Source: Lacunisphaera sp.
GTDB lineage: Bacteria > Verrucomicrobiota > Verrucomicrobiia > Opitutales > Opitutaceae
DNA length: 64,000 bases
Reading direction: 5' to 3'
Assembly (NCBI GenBank): GCA_029945445.1
Contig: JAQSCO010000055.1
Span: 51,445 to 115,444, forward strand
The position numbers and the translations under genes are program-made. Positions within the stretch are counted from its first letter, which is position 1. Every line of letters starts with the position of its first letter. The notes under the pieces were generated by a model. That model made no database searches. It was given only the letters and a program-made list of their open reading frames with translations, and had not been told where the DNA came from. Shown here piece after piece: positions 52,876 to 60,841 of the stretch.

Positions 52876-54333
52876 TTACAACGCGTGAATAGCGGATTTG
52901 CTCACAGCCAACCCGGCTTCCTTGAGCGACTCGCTGATCGTGGGGTGGGCGTGGATGGTGCGACCGAGATCCTCGGCGCTGCCGCCGTATTCCATGTGCG
53001 TGACCACCTCGCCGATGATCTCGCCCGCGTTGGTGCCGAGGATCTGGGCGCCGAGGATCCGGTCGGTCTTCGCGTCGGCGATGATCTTGACGAAGCCGTC
53101 AGTCGCGCCGACCGCGATGGCGCGGCCGTTGGCGGCGAAGTTGAACTTGCCGACGTTGATCGCGCGGCCCTGGGCCTTGGCGGCGTCCTCGCCCAGGCCG
53201 ATCGAGGCGACCTCCGGCTCGGTGTAGACGATGGCCGGCACGAGGTCCCAATTCACGTGGCCGGCCTTGCCGGCGATCCACTCGGCGACAGCCACGCCGT
53301 CCTCCTCGGCCTTGTGGGCGAGCATCGGGCCGGCGACGACATCGCCCAGCGCCCAGATGTTTTTCACGTTGGTGCGGAGATGGGCGTCGACCTTGACGCG
53401 CTTCTTGTCGTCGAGCTCGACGCCGGCCTGGTCGAGGCCGAGGCCGTCGGTGTAGGGGCGGCGGCCGACGGCCACGAGGACCTTGTCGGCCTCGAATTCC
53501 AATTTCTTGCCATCACGTTCCGCGAGCAGCTTTCCGTAGGGGCGCGGCTTGTCCGCGCCCGTGCGGGCGTCGTCAAGCGACGCCCCTACACCCGTAGACG
53601 GCGCGATGAAGCCGGTGACCTTGGCGCCGACCTCGATCTTGAGGCCCTGTTTTTGGAGGAGGCGCGTGAAGTGGCGGACGATGTCGTCGTCGAAGGTCGC
53701 GATGATCTTCGGCAGGAACTCGACGACGGTCACGTCGGCACCAAAGCGCGCCCAGACGGAGCCGAGCTCGAGGCCGATGGCGCCGCCGCCGACCACGACC
53801 ATTTTCCTCGGCACCTCGCTGAAGGCGATGGCGTGGTCGCTCGAGACGACGGTCGTGCCATCGAACTTCATGAAAGGCAGCTCGACCGGCGCCGAGCCGG
53901 TGGCGATGACGAAGTGCTTGGCGGTGACCTCGGTCACGCCCTGGTCGCCCTTGACGGCAAGCACGGTGGGGGAGCTGAACGACGCCGTGCCGGTGAGCAC
54001 AGGGATCTTGCGGGCCTTGGCGAGCAGGCCGACGCCGCCGACGAGCTTGTTCACGACGGCGTCCTTGCGCTGGAGGATGGCCGCGAGGTCGGCCGCGACG
54101 GAGCCAAGCTTGATGCCGGACTCGGCGGCGTGGTGCTTCGCCCAGGCGAACTGCTCGCTGGTGTGGAGCAGGGCCTTGCTCGGAATGCAGCCGACGTTGA
54201 GGCAGGTGCCGCCGAGCGTGGCGCGCTTTTCAACGAGGGCGACCTTCAGGCCGAGCTGCGCGGCGCGGAACGCACACACGTAGCCGCCGGGACCGGCGCC
54301 GATGACAACGAGATCGTAATTTTCTGAAGACAT
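52876..54333 (-). CDS. lpdA: Dihydrolipoamide dehydrogenase
   Basis: FAD-dependent E3 of 2-oxoacid dehydrogenase complexes; 485 residues. The FAD motif GAGPGGYVCAFRAAQLG, the redox-active disulfide GGTCLNVGCIPSKALL and the NAD motif VVVGGGAIGLELG are clear, and the C-terminal His/Glu pair lies in HAHPTISES. A family A hairpin repeat (53536-53589) is read in frame as about residues 249-266 (VGASLDDARTGADKPRPYG), in the middle of the NAD domain, so the protein is longer than typical by roughly that amount. It is last in the sucA-sucB-lpdA set. Confidence 0.96.
   Translation of the reverse strand: MSSENYDLVVIGAGPGGYVCAFRAAQLGLKVALVEKRATLGGTCLNVGCIPSKALLHTSEQFAWAKHHAAESGIKLGSVAADLAAILQRKDAVVNKLVGGVGLLAKARKIPVLTGTASFSSPTVLAVKGDQGVTEVTAKHFVIATGSAPVELPFMKFDGTTVVSSDHAIAFSEVPRKMVVVGGGAIGLELGSVWARFGADVTVVEFLPKIIATFDDDIVRHFTRLLQKQGLKIEVGAKVTGFIAPSTGVGASLDDARTGADKPRPYGKLLAERDGKKLEFEADKVLVAVGRRPYTDGLGLDQAGVELDDKKRVKVDAHLRTNVKNIWALGDVVAGPMLAHKAEEDGVAVAEWIAGKAGHVNWDLVPAIVYTEPEVASIGLGEDAAKAQGRAINVGKFNFAANGRAIAVGATDGFVKIIADAKTDRILGAQILGTNAGEIIGEVVTHMEYGGSAEDLGRTIHAHPTISESLKEAGLAVSKSAIHAL
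53536..53589. repeat. In-frame hairpin repeat in lpdA (family A)
   Basis: A 54-bp element that starts GTAGGGGCG and ends GTCAAGCGACGCCCCTAC, with internal inverted arms. It shares the terminal sequence TCAAGCgaCGCCCCTAC with the copy in dnaE and is translated in the same frame, giving VGASLDDAR. Confidence 0.88.
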
Positions 54334-54399
54334 TTTACAGCAGGAAACGGAGAGAACGGAGAGAGTTGAACTCTGTTTGCTCCGTTATCTCCTGTGAAA
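54334..54399. repeat. Inverted repeat of the CACAGGAG family between sucB and lpdA
   Basis: TTTACAGCAGGAAACGGAG and its arm CTCCGTTATCTCCTGTGAAA surround a GAGAGTT-GAA-CTCT core. It resembles the element upstream of valS (19747-19834). Confidence 0.75.
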
Positions 54400-54410
54400 G
54401 GTTAGGTGAT

Positions 54411-55610
54411 TTAAACGCCGACGATGAGGCGCGCCGGATCCTCGATGGCCTGCTTGACCTTGACGAGGAAGGTGACGGCCTCCTTGCCGTCGACGATCCG
54501 GTGGTCGTAGCTGAGGGCGAGATACATCATCGGGCGGATGACAACCTGGCCGTTGACCGCCATCGGGCGCTCGTTGATGGCGTGGAGGCCGAGGATGGCG
54601 CTCTGCGGGGCGTTGAGGATCGGGGTCGAGAGCATCGAGCCGAAGATGCCGCCGTTGGTGATCGTGAACACGCCGCCCTCGAGGTCGGCGAGGGCGATCT
54701 TGCCGTCGCGGGCCTTCTTGGCGGCCTCGGCGATCGCCTTCTCGACGTCGGCCATGCCGAGCGTGTCGCACTGGCGGATGACCGGGACCATGAGGCCCTT
54801 CTCGGTCGAGACGGCCATGCTGATGTCGTAGTAATGGTTCTGGACGATGGTGTCGCCCTCGATGCGGGCGTTGACGGCGGGGACCTCGCGGAGCGCGTGG
54901 ACGACGGCCTTGGTGAAGAAGCTCATGAAACCGAGCTTCACGCCGTTCTTCTTCACGAAGTCGTCCTGGTATTTCTTCCGCAGTTCCATGACGGCGGTCA
55001 TGTCGCACTCGTTGAAGGTCGTGAGCATCGCGGCCTCGTGTTGCGCGGAGACCAGGCGGTTGGCGATGGTCTGGCGGAGCTTGGACATCTTGGTGCGCGT
55101 CTGACGTGCGGTTGACGCGGGCTGCCCGCCTTCGCCCTGCGGGCTACGGCGCGGTTCGTCCAGTGGCTTCGCCACAGGCGAAGCGGGCTTGGCCTCGGTC
55201 GCCGCGAGCATGTCGCCCTTGGTGACGCGGCCGGCCCTGCCGGAACCGGAAACGGAGGCGGGATCGATGCCGGTTTCGGCGGCGAGACGGCGGACGGCGG
55301 GGGACTCGGTGCTTTCGATTTTCGATTTTGGATTTTCGATCGCCGCAGCCGCTGCGGGGGTTGCAGTGGCGGTTGCGGACTCGTCGATGGTCGCGACGAC
55401 CTGGCCGATCTTTACGTCGGTGCCGGCGGCGACCTTGAAGGTGATCCGGCCGGCGGCCTCGGCGGTGCCCTCGGACGTGATCTTGTCGGTCTCGAGTTCG
55501 AAGAGCGGCTGGTCCTTCTTGACGATGGCGCCGTCGGCGACGTGCCACTTGGCGAGCACGCCGGAGGTGATGGATTCGCCCATCGGGGGGATTTTGACTT
55601 CAATGGCCAT
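54411..55610 (-). CDS. sucB: Dihydrolipoyl succinyltransferase (2-oxoglutarate dehydrogenase E2)
   Basis: E2 core of the 2-oxoglutarate dehydrogenase complex, 399 residues. The lipoyl domain has [16 protein letters not shown] with the lipoylated lysine, the E3-binding domain [20 protein letters not shown], and the catalytic domain ends with [16 protein letters not shown]. Both linkers contain repeat-derived sequence. The first linker encodes ENPKSKIES from an AATCCAAAATCGAAAATCG-type unit (55318-55344). The second (55127-55190) reads [18 protein letters not shown] from a CGCCTTCGCC/GGCTACGGCG hairpin and a GCTTCGCC-ACA-GGCGAAGC palindrome. Confidence 0.95.
   Translation of the reverse strand: MAIEVKIPPMGESITSGVLAKWHVADGAIVKKDQPLFELETDKITSEGTAEAAGRITFKVAAGTDVKIGQVVATIDESATATATPAAAAAIENPKSKIESTESPAVRRLAAETGIDPASVSGSGRAGRVTKGDMLAATEAKPASPVAKPLDEPRRSPQGEGGQPASTARQTRTKMSKLRQTIANRLVSAQHEAAMLTTFNECDMTAVMELRKKYQDDFVKKNGVKLGFMSFFTKAVVHALREVPAVNARIEGDTIVQNHYYDISMAVSTEKGLMVPVIRQCDTLGMADVEKAIAEAAKKARDGKIALADLEGGVFTITNGGIFGSMLSTPILNAPQSAILGLHAINERPMAVNGQVVIRPMMYLALSYDHRIVDGKEAVTFLVKVKQAIEDPARLIVGV
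55127..55184. repeat. In-frame repeats in the sucB linker
   Basis: CCGCCTTCGCC ... GGCTACGGCG (55127-55152) is the same hairpin as the intergenic one at 52837-52862. GCTTCGCC-ACA-GGCGAAGC (55166-55184) is a perfect 8-bp palindrome beside it. Both lie in the linker before the catalytic domain. Confidence 0.75.
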
Positions 55611-55625
55611 GGGAGGGAGGGAGAG

Positions 55626-55696
55626 TGTAGGAGGGGCTTTATGCCCCGATTGGATTTATGCCGCGCTGCGGGTCGGGGCGTAAAGCCCCTCCTACA
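55626..55696. repeat. Long hairpin repeat between sucA and sucB
   Basis: TGTAGGAGGGGCTTTATGCC followed by CCGA, and its right arm ending GTAAAGCCCCTCCTACA, form a 24-bp stem with one mismatch. It is a fuller copy of the element at 16484-16534 and could modulate expression between the two genes. Confidence 0.85.
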
Positions 55697-55712
55697 GGTG
55701 AGTGGCGGAAAG

Positions 55713-58469
55713 TCAGCCAGTGAAGGCTTTCTTGAGGAAGGTGGCGAGCTGCATGCGGTGCAGCGCGAGCACGCCGACGGCGGGGGAGGCGGCGGCCTCG
55801 CGGCCGGCGTAGACGGCCTTGCGGCCGAAGATTTCCTCGAGCTGCGGCGCGATAAAGGTCCACGCGCCCATGTTGGCGGGCTCCTCCTGACACCAGATCA
55901 GCCGCGCGTCGCGGCCGTAGGTGTCGGCGAGCTCGGTGAGGCGGTTGCGGTGCAGCGGGTAGAGCTGCTCGAGGCGCACGATGGCGGTGCCCTCGACCTG
56001 GTTCTTTTCGCGGTAGTCGATCAGGTCGTAGTAGACCTTGCCCGAGCAGAGGATGATGCGGTCGGCCTTCTTCGGGGCGGCCGGGTCGTCGATGATCTCG
56101 GAGAACGCGCCCTTGGTGAAGTCCTCGAGCGACGACACGGCGCCCGGATGGCGCAGGAGCGACTTCGGCGACATGATGACGAGCGGCTTCTTGAAGTCGC
56201 GCATGGTCTGCCGGCGCAGCATGTGGAAGAGCTGGGCGGGCGTGGTGAGGTTGGCGACCTGGATGTTGTCCTCCGCGCAGAGCTGGAGGAAGCGCTCGAG
56301 GCGCGCCGACGAGTGCTCGGGGCCCTGGCCCTCGTAGCCGTGGGGGAGCAGGAGCGTGAGGCCGGTGGCGCGCTGCCACTTCGACTCGCCGGCGGCGAGG
56401 AACTGGTCGATGACGACCTGCGCGCCGTTGGCGAAGTCGCCGAACTGCGCCTCCCAGAGGCAGAGGATGCTGGGGTAGTCGAGCGAGTAGCCGTAGTCGA
56501 AGGCCAGCACGGCGGCCTCGGACAGGAGCGAATTGTAGACGCAGAACGTAGCCTGCTTGTCCGCGAGGTGGTTGAGCGGCTTGTATTTCGCGCCAGTCTC
56601 GTTGTCGATGAACACCGCGTGGCGGTGCGTGAACGTGCCGCGCTCGGAGTCCTGGCCGCTGAGGCGCACGGGGGTGTCGTCGAGGAGGAGCGAACCAAAG
56701 GCGAGGGCCTCGCCCAGGCCCCAGTCGAACGGGCCGTGGTGCTGGTGGGCGGCCGCGCGGCCATCCATGAAGCGCTGGATCTTCGGGTGGACCTTGAAGC
56801 CGGCGGGCACGGTCGTCAGGCCCGCGCAGATGCGGTCGATGACCTTTGCGCTGACCGCGGTATTGACCGGCGCGTGCGAGTAGGCCGGCTGGAACACGGC
56901 GGTCGAGCCCTTGAAGGGGTTGGCGGTCGTCGCGCTTTTGCGCTTCTCGGCCTTGGTGGCCTCGCGGGTCTTGGCCTTGGTGAGGCTCTCGTCGAGCGCC
57001 GCGGAATACTCGGCCTTGATCTCGTCGCCCTGCGTCGCGGTGATCGCGCCGCTGTCGGTGAGCGTCTGGGTGTAGATGGTGGAAACCTGCGGGTGTCCGG
57101 CGATCTGCCGATACATCAGCGGCTGGGTGAAGGACGGCTCGTCGGTCTCGTTGTGGCCGTGCTTCCGGTAGCAATACATGTCGACGAACACGTCGCGCTT
57201 GAACTTCACGCGGAACTCGACCGCCAGCTGCGCGACCAGGCAGACGGCCTCGGGGTCGTCGCCGTTGACGTGGAAGATCGGCACCTCGATGGATTTCGCG
57301 ATGTCCGTGCAGTAGCGCGTCGAGCGCGAGTCGATCGGGTCGGTGGTGAAGCCGATCTGGTTGTTGATGACGAAGTGCACGGTGCCGCCCGTGCGGTAGC
57401 CGGGGAGCTGGGAGAACTGGAGCGTCTCGGAGACGATGCCCTGGCCGGCGACGGCGGCGTCGCCGTGGATGAGCAGCGGCATGACGGCGCGGCGCTCGGT
57501 CATGTCGCCCCGGATGCGCTGGCGGGCGCGGGCCTTGCCCTCGACGACCGGGTTGACGATCTCGAGGTGCGAGGGGTTGGCGGCGAGGCGGACCTCGACC
57601 TTGGCGCCGGAGGTGGTGGTCAGGATGGACTCGTAGCCGAGGTGATACTTCACGTCACCGTCGCCGGCGACCGTGTCGGGAATATAATTCTCGGAGAACT
57701 GCTCGAAGAGGACGTCGAAATTTTTCCGCATCACGCTCGTGAGGACGTTCAGGCGGCCGCGGTGCGCCATGCCCATGACGATCTCGTCGACGCCGTGCTC
57801 GGGGCAGTGGTCGATAACGGCGTCGAGCGCGGCGATGATGGTCTCACCGCCCTCGAGGGAGAAGCGTTTCTGGCCGACGTATTTTGTGTGGAGGAATTTC
57901 TCAAACAGCTCCGCCTTATGGACGCGGCGGAGGATGCGGAGCTTCTGCGGCTTGGTGAACTTCGGCTGGAGGCGGGTGGACTCAATGCGCTCCTGCAGCC
58001 AGCGGCGCGCGTCCGGGTCCTGAATGTGGGTGTATTCGACGCCCACGTGGCCGCAGTAGGTCTCCTGCAGCGCGGCGACGATCTCGCTGAGCTTCAGCTG
58101 GCCGCCGCCGAGGTAGGTGCCGGTGTCGAAGACCGTGTCGAGGTCGGCGTCGCTCAGGTTGAACTGCGCGAGCGAGAGCTTCGGGGCGGGTGGCGGCGGG
58201 TTGGCATCGAGCGGGTTGAGGTGCGCCTGGAGGTGGCCGAGGGCGCGGTAGGCGCTGATGAGGTAGTGGACATGCGACTGTTTGAGGCTGTCGGCCGCGA
58301 GCCCGGCGGCGGGGGCGGACTGGAGGGCCTTGCCGTCTGAGCCGAGGGAGAAACCCTGGAAAAAGGCGCGCCAGGTCGGGTCGACCGACTCGGGGTTGTC
58401 CTGCCAGCGCTGGTAGTATTCCTCGACCACGACGGCGTTGGCGCCGGTGGAGAGATTGTCGCGTTTCAT
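55713..58469 (-). CDS. sucA: 2-oxoglutarate dehydrogenase E1
   Basis: Thiamine-diphosphate E1 subunit of the TCA-cycle complex, 918 residues. The N-terminal region (YYQRWQDNPESVDPTWRAFF) is the family opener, GMAHRGRLNVLTSVM the substrate loop, and HGDAAVAGQGIVSETL with the following NNQIGFTT the TPP region. The C-terminal part has LLLPHGYEGQGPEHSSARLE and CQEEPANMGAW. The ATG at 58469 was chosen because it begins the conserved N-terminus. It is first in the sucA-sucB-lpdA set. Confidence 0.96.
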   Translation of the reverse strand: MKRDNLSTGANAVVVEEYYQRWQDNPESVDPTWRAFFQGFSLGSDGKALQSAPAAGLAADSLKQSHVHYLISAYRALGHLQAHLNPLDANPPPPAPKLSLAQFNLSDADLDTVFDTGTYLGGGQLKLSEIVAALQETYCGHVGVEYTHIQDPDARRWLQERIESTRLQPKFTKPQKLRILRRVHKAELFEKFLHTKYVGQKRFSLEGGETIIAALDAVIDHCPEHGVDEIVMGMAHRGRLNVLTSVMRKNFDVLFEQFSENYIPDTVAGDGDVKYHLGYESILTTTSGAKVEVRLAANPSHLEIVNPVVEGKARARQRIRGDMTERRAVMPLLIHGDAAVAGQGIVSETLQFSQLPGYRTGGTVHFVINNQIGFTTDPIDSRSTRYCTDIAKSIEVPIFHVNGDDPEAVCLVAQLAVEFRVKFKRDVFVDMYCYRKHGHNETDEPSFTQPLMYRQIAGHPQVSTIYTQTLTDSGAITATQGDEIKAEYSAALDESLTKAKTREATKAEKRKSATTANPFKGSTAVFQPAYSHAPVNTAVSAKVIDRICAGLTTVPAGFKVHPKIQRFMDGRAAAHQHHGPFDWGLGEALAFGSLLLDDTPVRLSGQDSERGTFTHRHAVFIDNETGAKYKPLNHLADKQATFCVYNSLLSEAAVLAFDYGYSLDYPSILCLWEAQFGDFANGAQVVIDQFLAAGESKWQRATGLTLLLPHGYEGQGPEHSSARLERFLQLCAEDNIQVANLTTPAQLFHMLRRQTMRDFKKPLVIMSPKSLLRHPGAVSSLEDFTKGAFSEIIDDPAAPKKADRIILCSGKVYYDLIDYREKNQVEGTAIVRLEQLYPLHRNRLTELADTYGRDARLIWCQEEPANMGAWTFIAPQLEEIFGRKAVYAGREAAASPAVGVLALHRMQLATFLKKAFTG

Positions 58470-58652
58470 GGGGGAAGAAGGGATGGGCACTGCGTGGATG
58501 GAATAAAGTGTTCCGCGGGTGAGGTGGAAGGTTGAATGGAGCACCCGCCTCCTACTGCCGCAAGTTGTTTCAACCCGTGCAGCCCTGGCTTGAAAAGATC
58601 AGTATTCGGATGTTACCTCCTGATAAATAGAACTTAAACCCACCGCCCTTCC

Positions 58653-58907
58653 GTGACCGAGACCAAGATCAAAGCCGCGCTAATCCGCTTCACCGCGGGG
58701 ATAAAGAACTCTGATGGGCCGGGGATCTCCGCCGCCCTCAGCGACGTTGAGGCCCTGCTCGCGGCGCACCGGGGCGAGCTGCCTCCGCAATTGGTGCATT
58801 TTCTCGAGGGCCGCAGCTACGCCAAGGCGCTGGCCTACCTGGGCGGCGACAGCGGCTTCGCCAAGCCGGCCTCGCCACCGGGCGGTTGCGGCGGAGGCCA
58901 CGCCTAG
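58653..58907 (+). CDS. Small protein with a Gly-Cys-Gly tail, unknown function
   Basis: An 84-residue protein from a GTG start. A helical body (KIKAALIRFTAGIKNSDG, ALSDVEALLAAHRGELPPQL, VHFLEGRSYAKALAYLGG) ends with PPGGCGGGHA, a cysteine/glycine/histidine tail that could bind a metal. No family name is recognised. It lies 76 bp upstream of the SUI1-type gene on the same strand, with a hairpin repeat between them. Confidence 0.6.
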   Translation: MTETKIKAALIRFTAGIKNSDGPGISAALSDVEALLAAHRGELPPQLVHFLEGRSYAKALAYLGGDSGFAKPASPPGGCGGGHA

Positions 58908-58917
58908 CATTTCAATG

Positions 58918-58969
58918 GAGGGCCCACGTCCCGGTGGGCCGCGGTTCGCAGGGCCGCGAGCCCACCAGG
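58918..58969. repeat. Hairpin repeat of the GGAGGG family
   Basis: GGAGGGCCCACGTCCCGGTG followed by GGCC pairs imperfectly with GGGCCGCGAGCCCACC. It is similar in plan to the element at 14299-14348. Confidence 0.6.
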
Positions 58970-58983
58970 AATCCAATCACACC

Positions 58984-59370
58984 ATGACTCCACTGGACAA
59001 AGTCCCGACCGACGGCGGCGGCGCGCTCGGCAGCAATCCTTTCGCCGGCCTCAGCGGCGCCGGGTTGCCCGCGGCGGCGGCCAGACCAATCGAAAAACTG
59101 AAATCAAAGATCGAAAATCCCCGGAACCGCGGCCGGGTCGATATCAAGCGCACCACGGCCGGGCGCGGCGGCAAGACCGTGACGATTGTCACCGGCTTTG
59201 TGGGCATCGGCCTGCCCGAAAAGGAATCGCTCTGCAAAAAGATGCGCAACGCCTGCGGCTGCGGCGGCACGGTGAAGGACGGCGACATCGAAATCCAGGG
59301 TGACCAGCGCGAGAAGATCGCGCAGATCCTGGCCGAGGCCGGCTTCCGGCCGGTGTTCGCGGGCGGGTAA
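58984..59370 (+). CDS. SUI1/eIF1-family translation factor (YciH-like)
   Basis: A 128-residue protein with the SUI1 fold, known from eukaryotic eIF1 and bacterial YciH, which check start-codon recognition on the small ribosomal subunit. The domain (about 52-128) has the usual TTAGRGGKTVTIVTGFVG, then KKMRNACGCGGTVKDGDIEI and QREKIAQILAEAGF. Residues 39-47 (EKLKSKIENPR) come from an AAATCAAAGATCGAAAATCC-type repeat like the one in the sucB linker. A 64-bp copy of the gene's 3' end recurs at 62789-62852. Confidence 0.85.
   Translation: MTPLDKVPTDGGGALGSNPFAGLSGAGLPAAAARPIEKLKSKIENPRNRGRVDIKRTTAGRGGKTVTIVTGFVGIGLPEKESLCKKMRNACGCGGTVKDGDIEIQGDQREKIAQILAEAGFRPVFAGG
59303..59366. repeat. Source copy of a 64-bp direct duplication
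   Basis: Bases 59303-59366 (ACCAGCGCGAGAAG ... TTCGCGGGCGG) encode the last 21 residues of the SUI1-type protein. The identical 64 bp occur at 62789-62852, about 3.5 kb away in the same orientation. Confidence 0.95.
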
Positions 59371-59624
59371 GCCGGCCGCAGTATGAGAGAGATAGGCTAA
59401 CTGCTGGGAAACTGGATTATCAAATTACTTGAGACGCCGGGGTAGGGGTTTATTAGCGAGAATGTGTCGAGCGCCCGCTGAGCCGGGCATCGGCCCAGCG
59501 GGCGAGGTCCCGCGTTTCCGGCGTGGTTGTGCAAAAACTTCCTTGGGAAAAAAATGCGCCCAAGGCAGGCGCTCCCGCAGGAATTAGGTATGCGCCCGCT
59601 CAAAGATGTTGTAAGTCTTCGCCA

Positions 59625-59954
59625 TTGAATCTCGCCCTGATCCTTTTCTCCGCCGTCTCCTTCCTCGGCTACGGCTCGGCGTGTTTCCTATCGGCCTACA
59701 TTAGAAAGGAATTCGAGCGCTACGGCCTTGGGCCGCAGCGTGCGCTGGTCGGCGCACTGCAATTGAGCGCGGTGATCGGTTTGGTTGTCGGCCTGAGCCA
59801 GCCTTGGATGGGGCGCGCGGCAGCCGGCGGGCTTGCCCTCATGATGCTGGTGGCGGTCGGGTTCCGGATCAAAATCAAAGACTCGCTGCCCCAGACGACA
59901 CCGGCGCTGCTTTATCTGGTGCTGAATGCCTACCTGTGTTGGGCCGCGTTCTGA
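59625..59954 (+). CDS. DoxX-like small membrane protein
   Basis: A 109-residue membrane protein with about four hydrophobic helices. It starts LNLALILFSAVSFLGYGSAC from a TTG at 59625; an upstream in-frame GTG exists but would add a non-hydrophobic, repeat-like stretch. The core YGLGPQRALVGALQLSAVIG and GFRIKIKDSLPQTTPALLYL is typical of DoxX-like proteins, whose roles include redox and quinone stress. It is tail to tail with a second DoxX-like gene, 12 bp apart. Confidence 0.7.
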   Translation: MNLALILFSAVSFLGYGSACFLSAYIRKEFERYGLGPQRALVGALQLSAVIGLVVGLSQPWMGRAAAGGLALMMLVAVGFRIKIKDSLPQTTPALLYLVLNAYLCWAAF

Positions 59955-59966
59955 CCGACGGGTGGG

Positions 59967-60329
59967 TTACAGTAGCACGATGGCGGTGCACATCGCGAGC
60001 ACGGCGATGGCAGGAAGCGCTTTTTTGACCGGGTCTTTCACTTTGAGGTGCATGACGAACGCCCCCAACATGAGCAGTCCGAGGCCGAGGGCAGCCGGCT
60101 GCGCCACGATGCGGAACCAGAGAGCGGCCAAGAGGGCAAGCGCCAGTCCCACCTTGAGCACGCCGACCAAGCACATGAACCAGAAGGGCAGCCCGTAAGC
60201 GGCGAATTCCTCGCGCAGGGTCTTCGCAGCACCACCGCGATACGGCGTCGCCCGGCCCGAGCGAAGCAGCCAGACATTCAGAATTCCCAGGGCCACGGTA
60301 AGCTGCAAAAGGATGAGGAGATAGGGCAT
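59967..60329 (-). CDS. DoxX-like small membrane protein
   Basis: A 120-residue membrane protein with about four helices: LLILLQLTVALGILNVWLL, FMCLVGVLKVGLALALLAAL, LGLGLLMLGAFVMHL and a last one near the C-terminus. The connecting EFAAYGLPFWFM and HLKVKDPVKKALPAI segments align in pattern with the neighbouring DoxX-like protein, so the two are probably diverged paralogues. The ATG at 60329 gives an immediate first helix. Confidence 0.75.
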   Translation of the reverse strand: MPYLLILLQLTVALGILNVWLLRSGRATPYRGGAAKTLREEFAAYGLPFWFMCLVGVLKVGLALALLAALWFRIVAQPAALGLGLLMLGAFVMHLKVKDPVKKALPAIAVLAMCTAIVLL

Positions 60330-60694
60330 GGCAGTGATGCTATTGGATAAGACCCGATTGGCTCAAGCTTAGTTCAGGGAATGCGCGTCGCCCTTGGTCA
60401 CGGGAACCGATCTGAAACGCAAGCAGCAGGGCGAACACGCGGTGAGGAACCAAGCCGGGAAAAATGGGGAACTAAACGCTGGGAAAAACTGAGAAGAGGA
60501 GCTGAGGGAAAGCCTGAAAGTGAGCAGACTTCGGGAGGAAGTGAAAAGGGTGTAGCAAGGAAGCGTGAAGTTCCTCCTGGGCAAAATTGCTTAGTGTTGA
60601 AAAAGGTGATTGGCCCTCCGGGGTGGCTGCGGAGATCAAGCGCGCCCGGAGGTCGCGCGCAACCTTGCCTCCAACCATATTTATGGCCGAACGC
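60330..60694. other. Gap without a recognised gene
   Basis: No convincing coding frame or RNA was seen. The plus strand is purine-rich from about 60420 to 60600. A weak hairpin, CCTCCGGG (60616-60623) with CCCGGAGG (60646-60653), belongs to the same type as the element after the kinase gene. Reading frames on the minus strand here lack codon bias and family features. Confidence 0.5.
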
Positions 60695-60838
60695 TCAGGG
60701 GCGTCGGCTGCGACAGGCGTCGGAACAGTACTTCACCTCGGTCCACACTTTGGCCCATTTTTTTCGCCAACGGAATGGCCGACGGCACGCGGCGCAGGTT
60801 TTCACGGGCAGGTCGGATTTTTTCCGCATCTTGGGCAT
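60695..60838 (-). CDS. DUF2256 zinc-ribbon protein
   Basis: A tiny 47-residue protein. It reads MPKMRKKSDLPVKTCAACRR, with cysteine pairs CAAC and, after the KKWAKVWTEVKY segment, CSDAC. This is the four-cysteine DUF2256 pattern, normally found right beside photolyase genes of this type. It starts 3 bp after the photolyase stop codon, so it is cotranscribed and probably a partner or stabiliser, though its biochemical job is not known. Confidence 0.9.
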   Translation of the reverse strand: MPKMRKKSDLPVKTCAACRRPFRWRKKWAKVWTEVKYCSDACRSRRP

Positions 60839-60841
60839 AGC

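Noticed and set aside
55542..58340. Open frame of 932 codons opposite sucA
   Set aside because: Antisense of a very clear sucA; no motif, no start context.
60369..60584. 71-codon minus-strand frame rich in Ser/Phe/Leu
   Set aside because: It reads the complement of a purine-rich low-complexity stretch and lacks a credible start or family.
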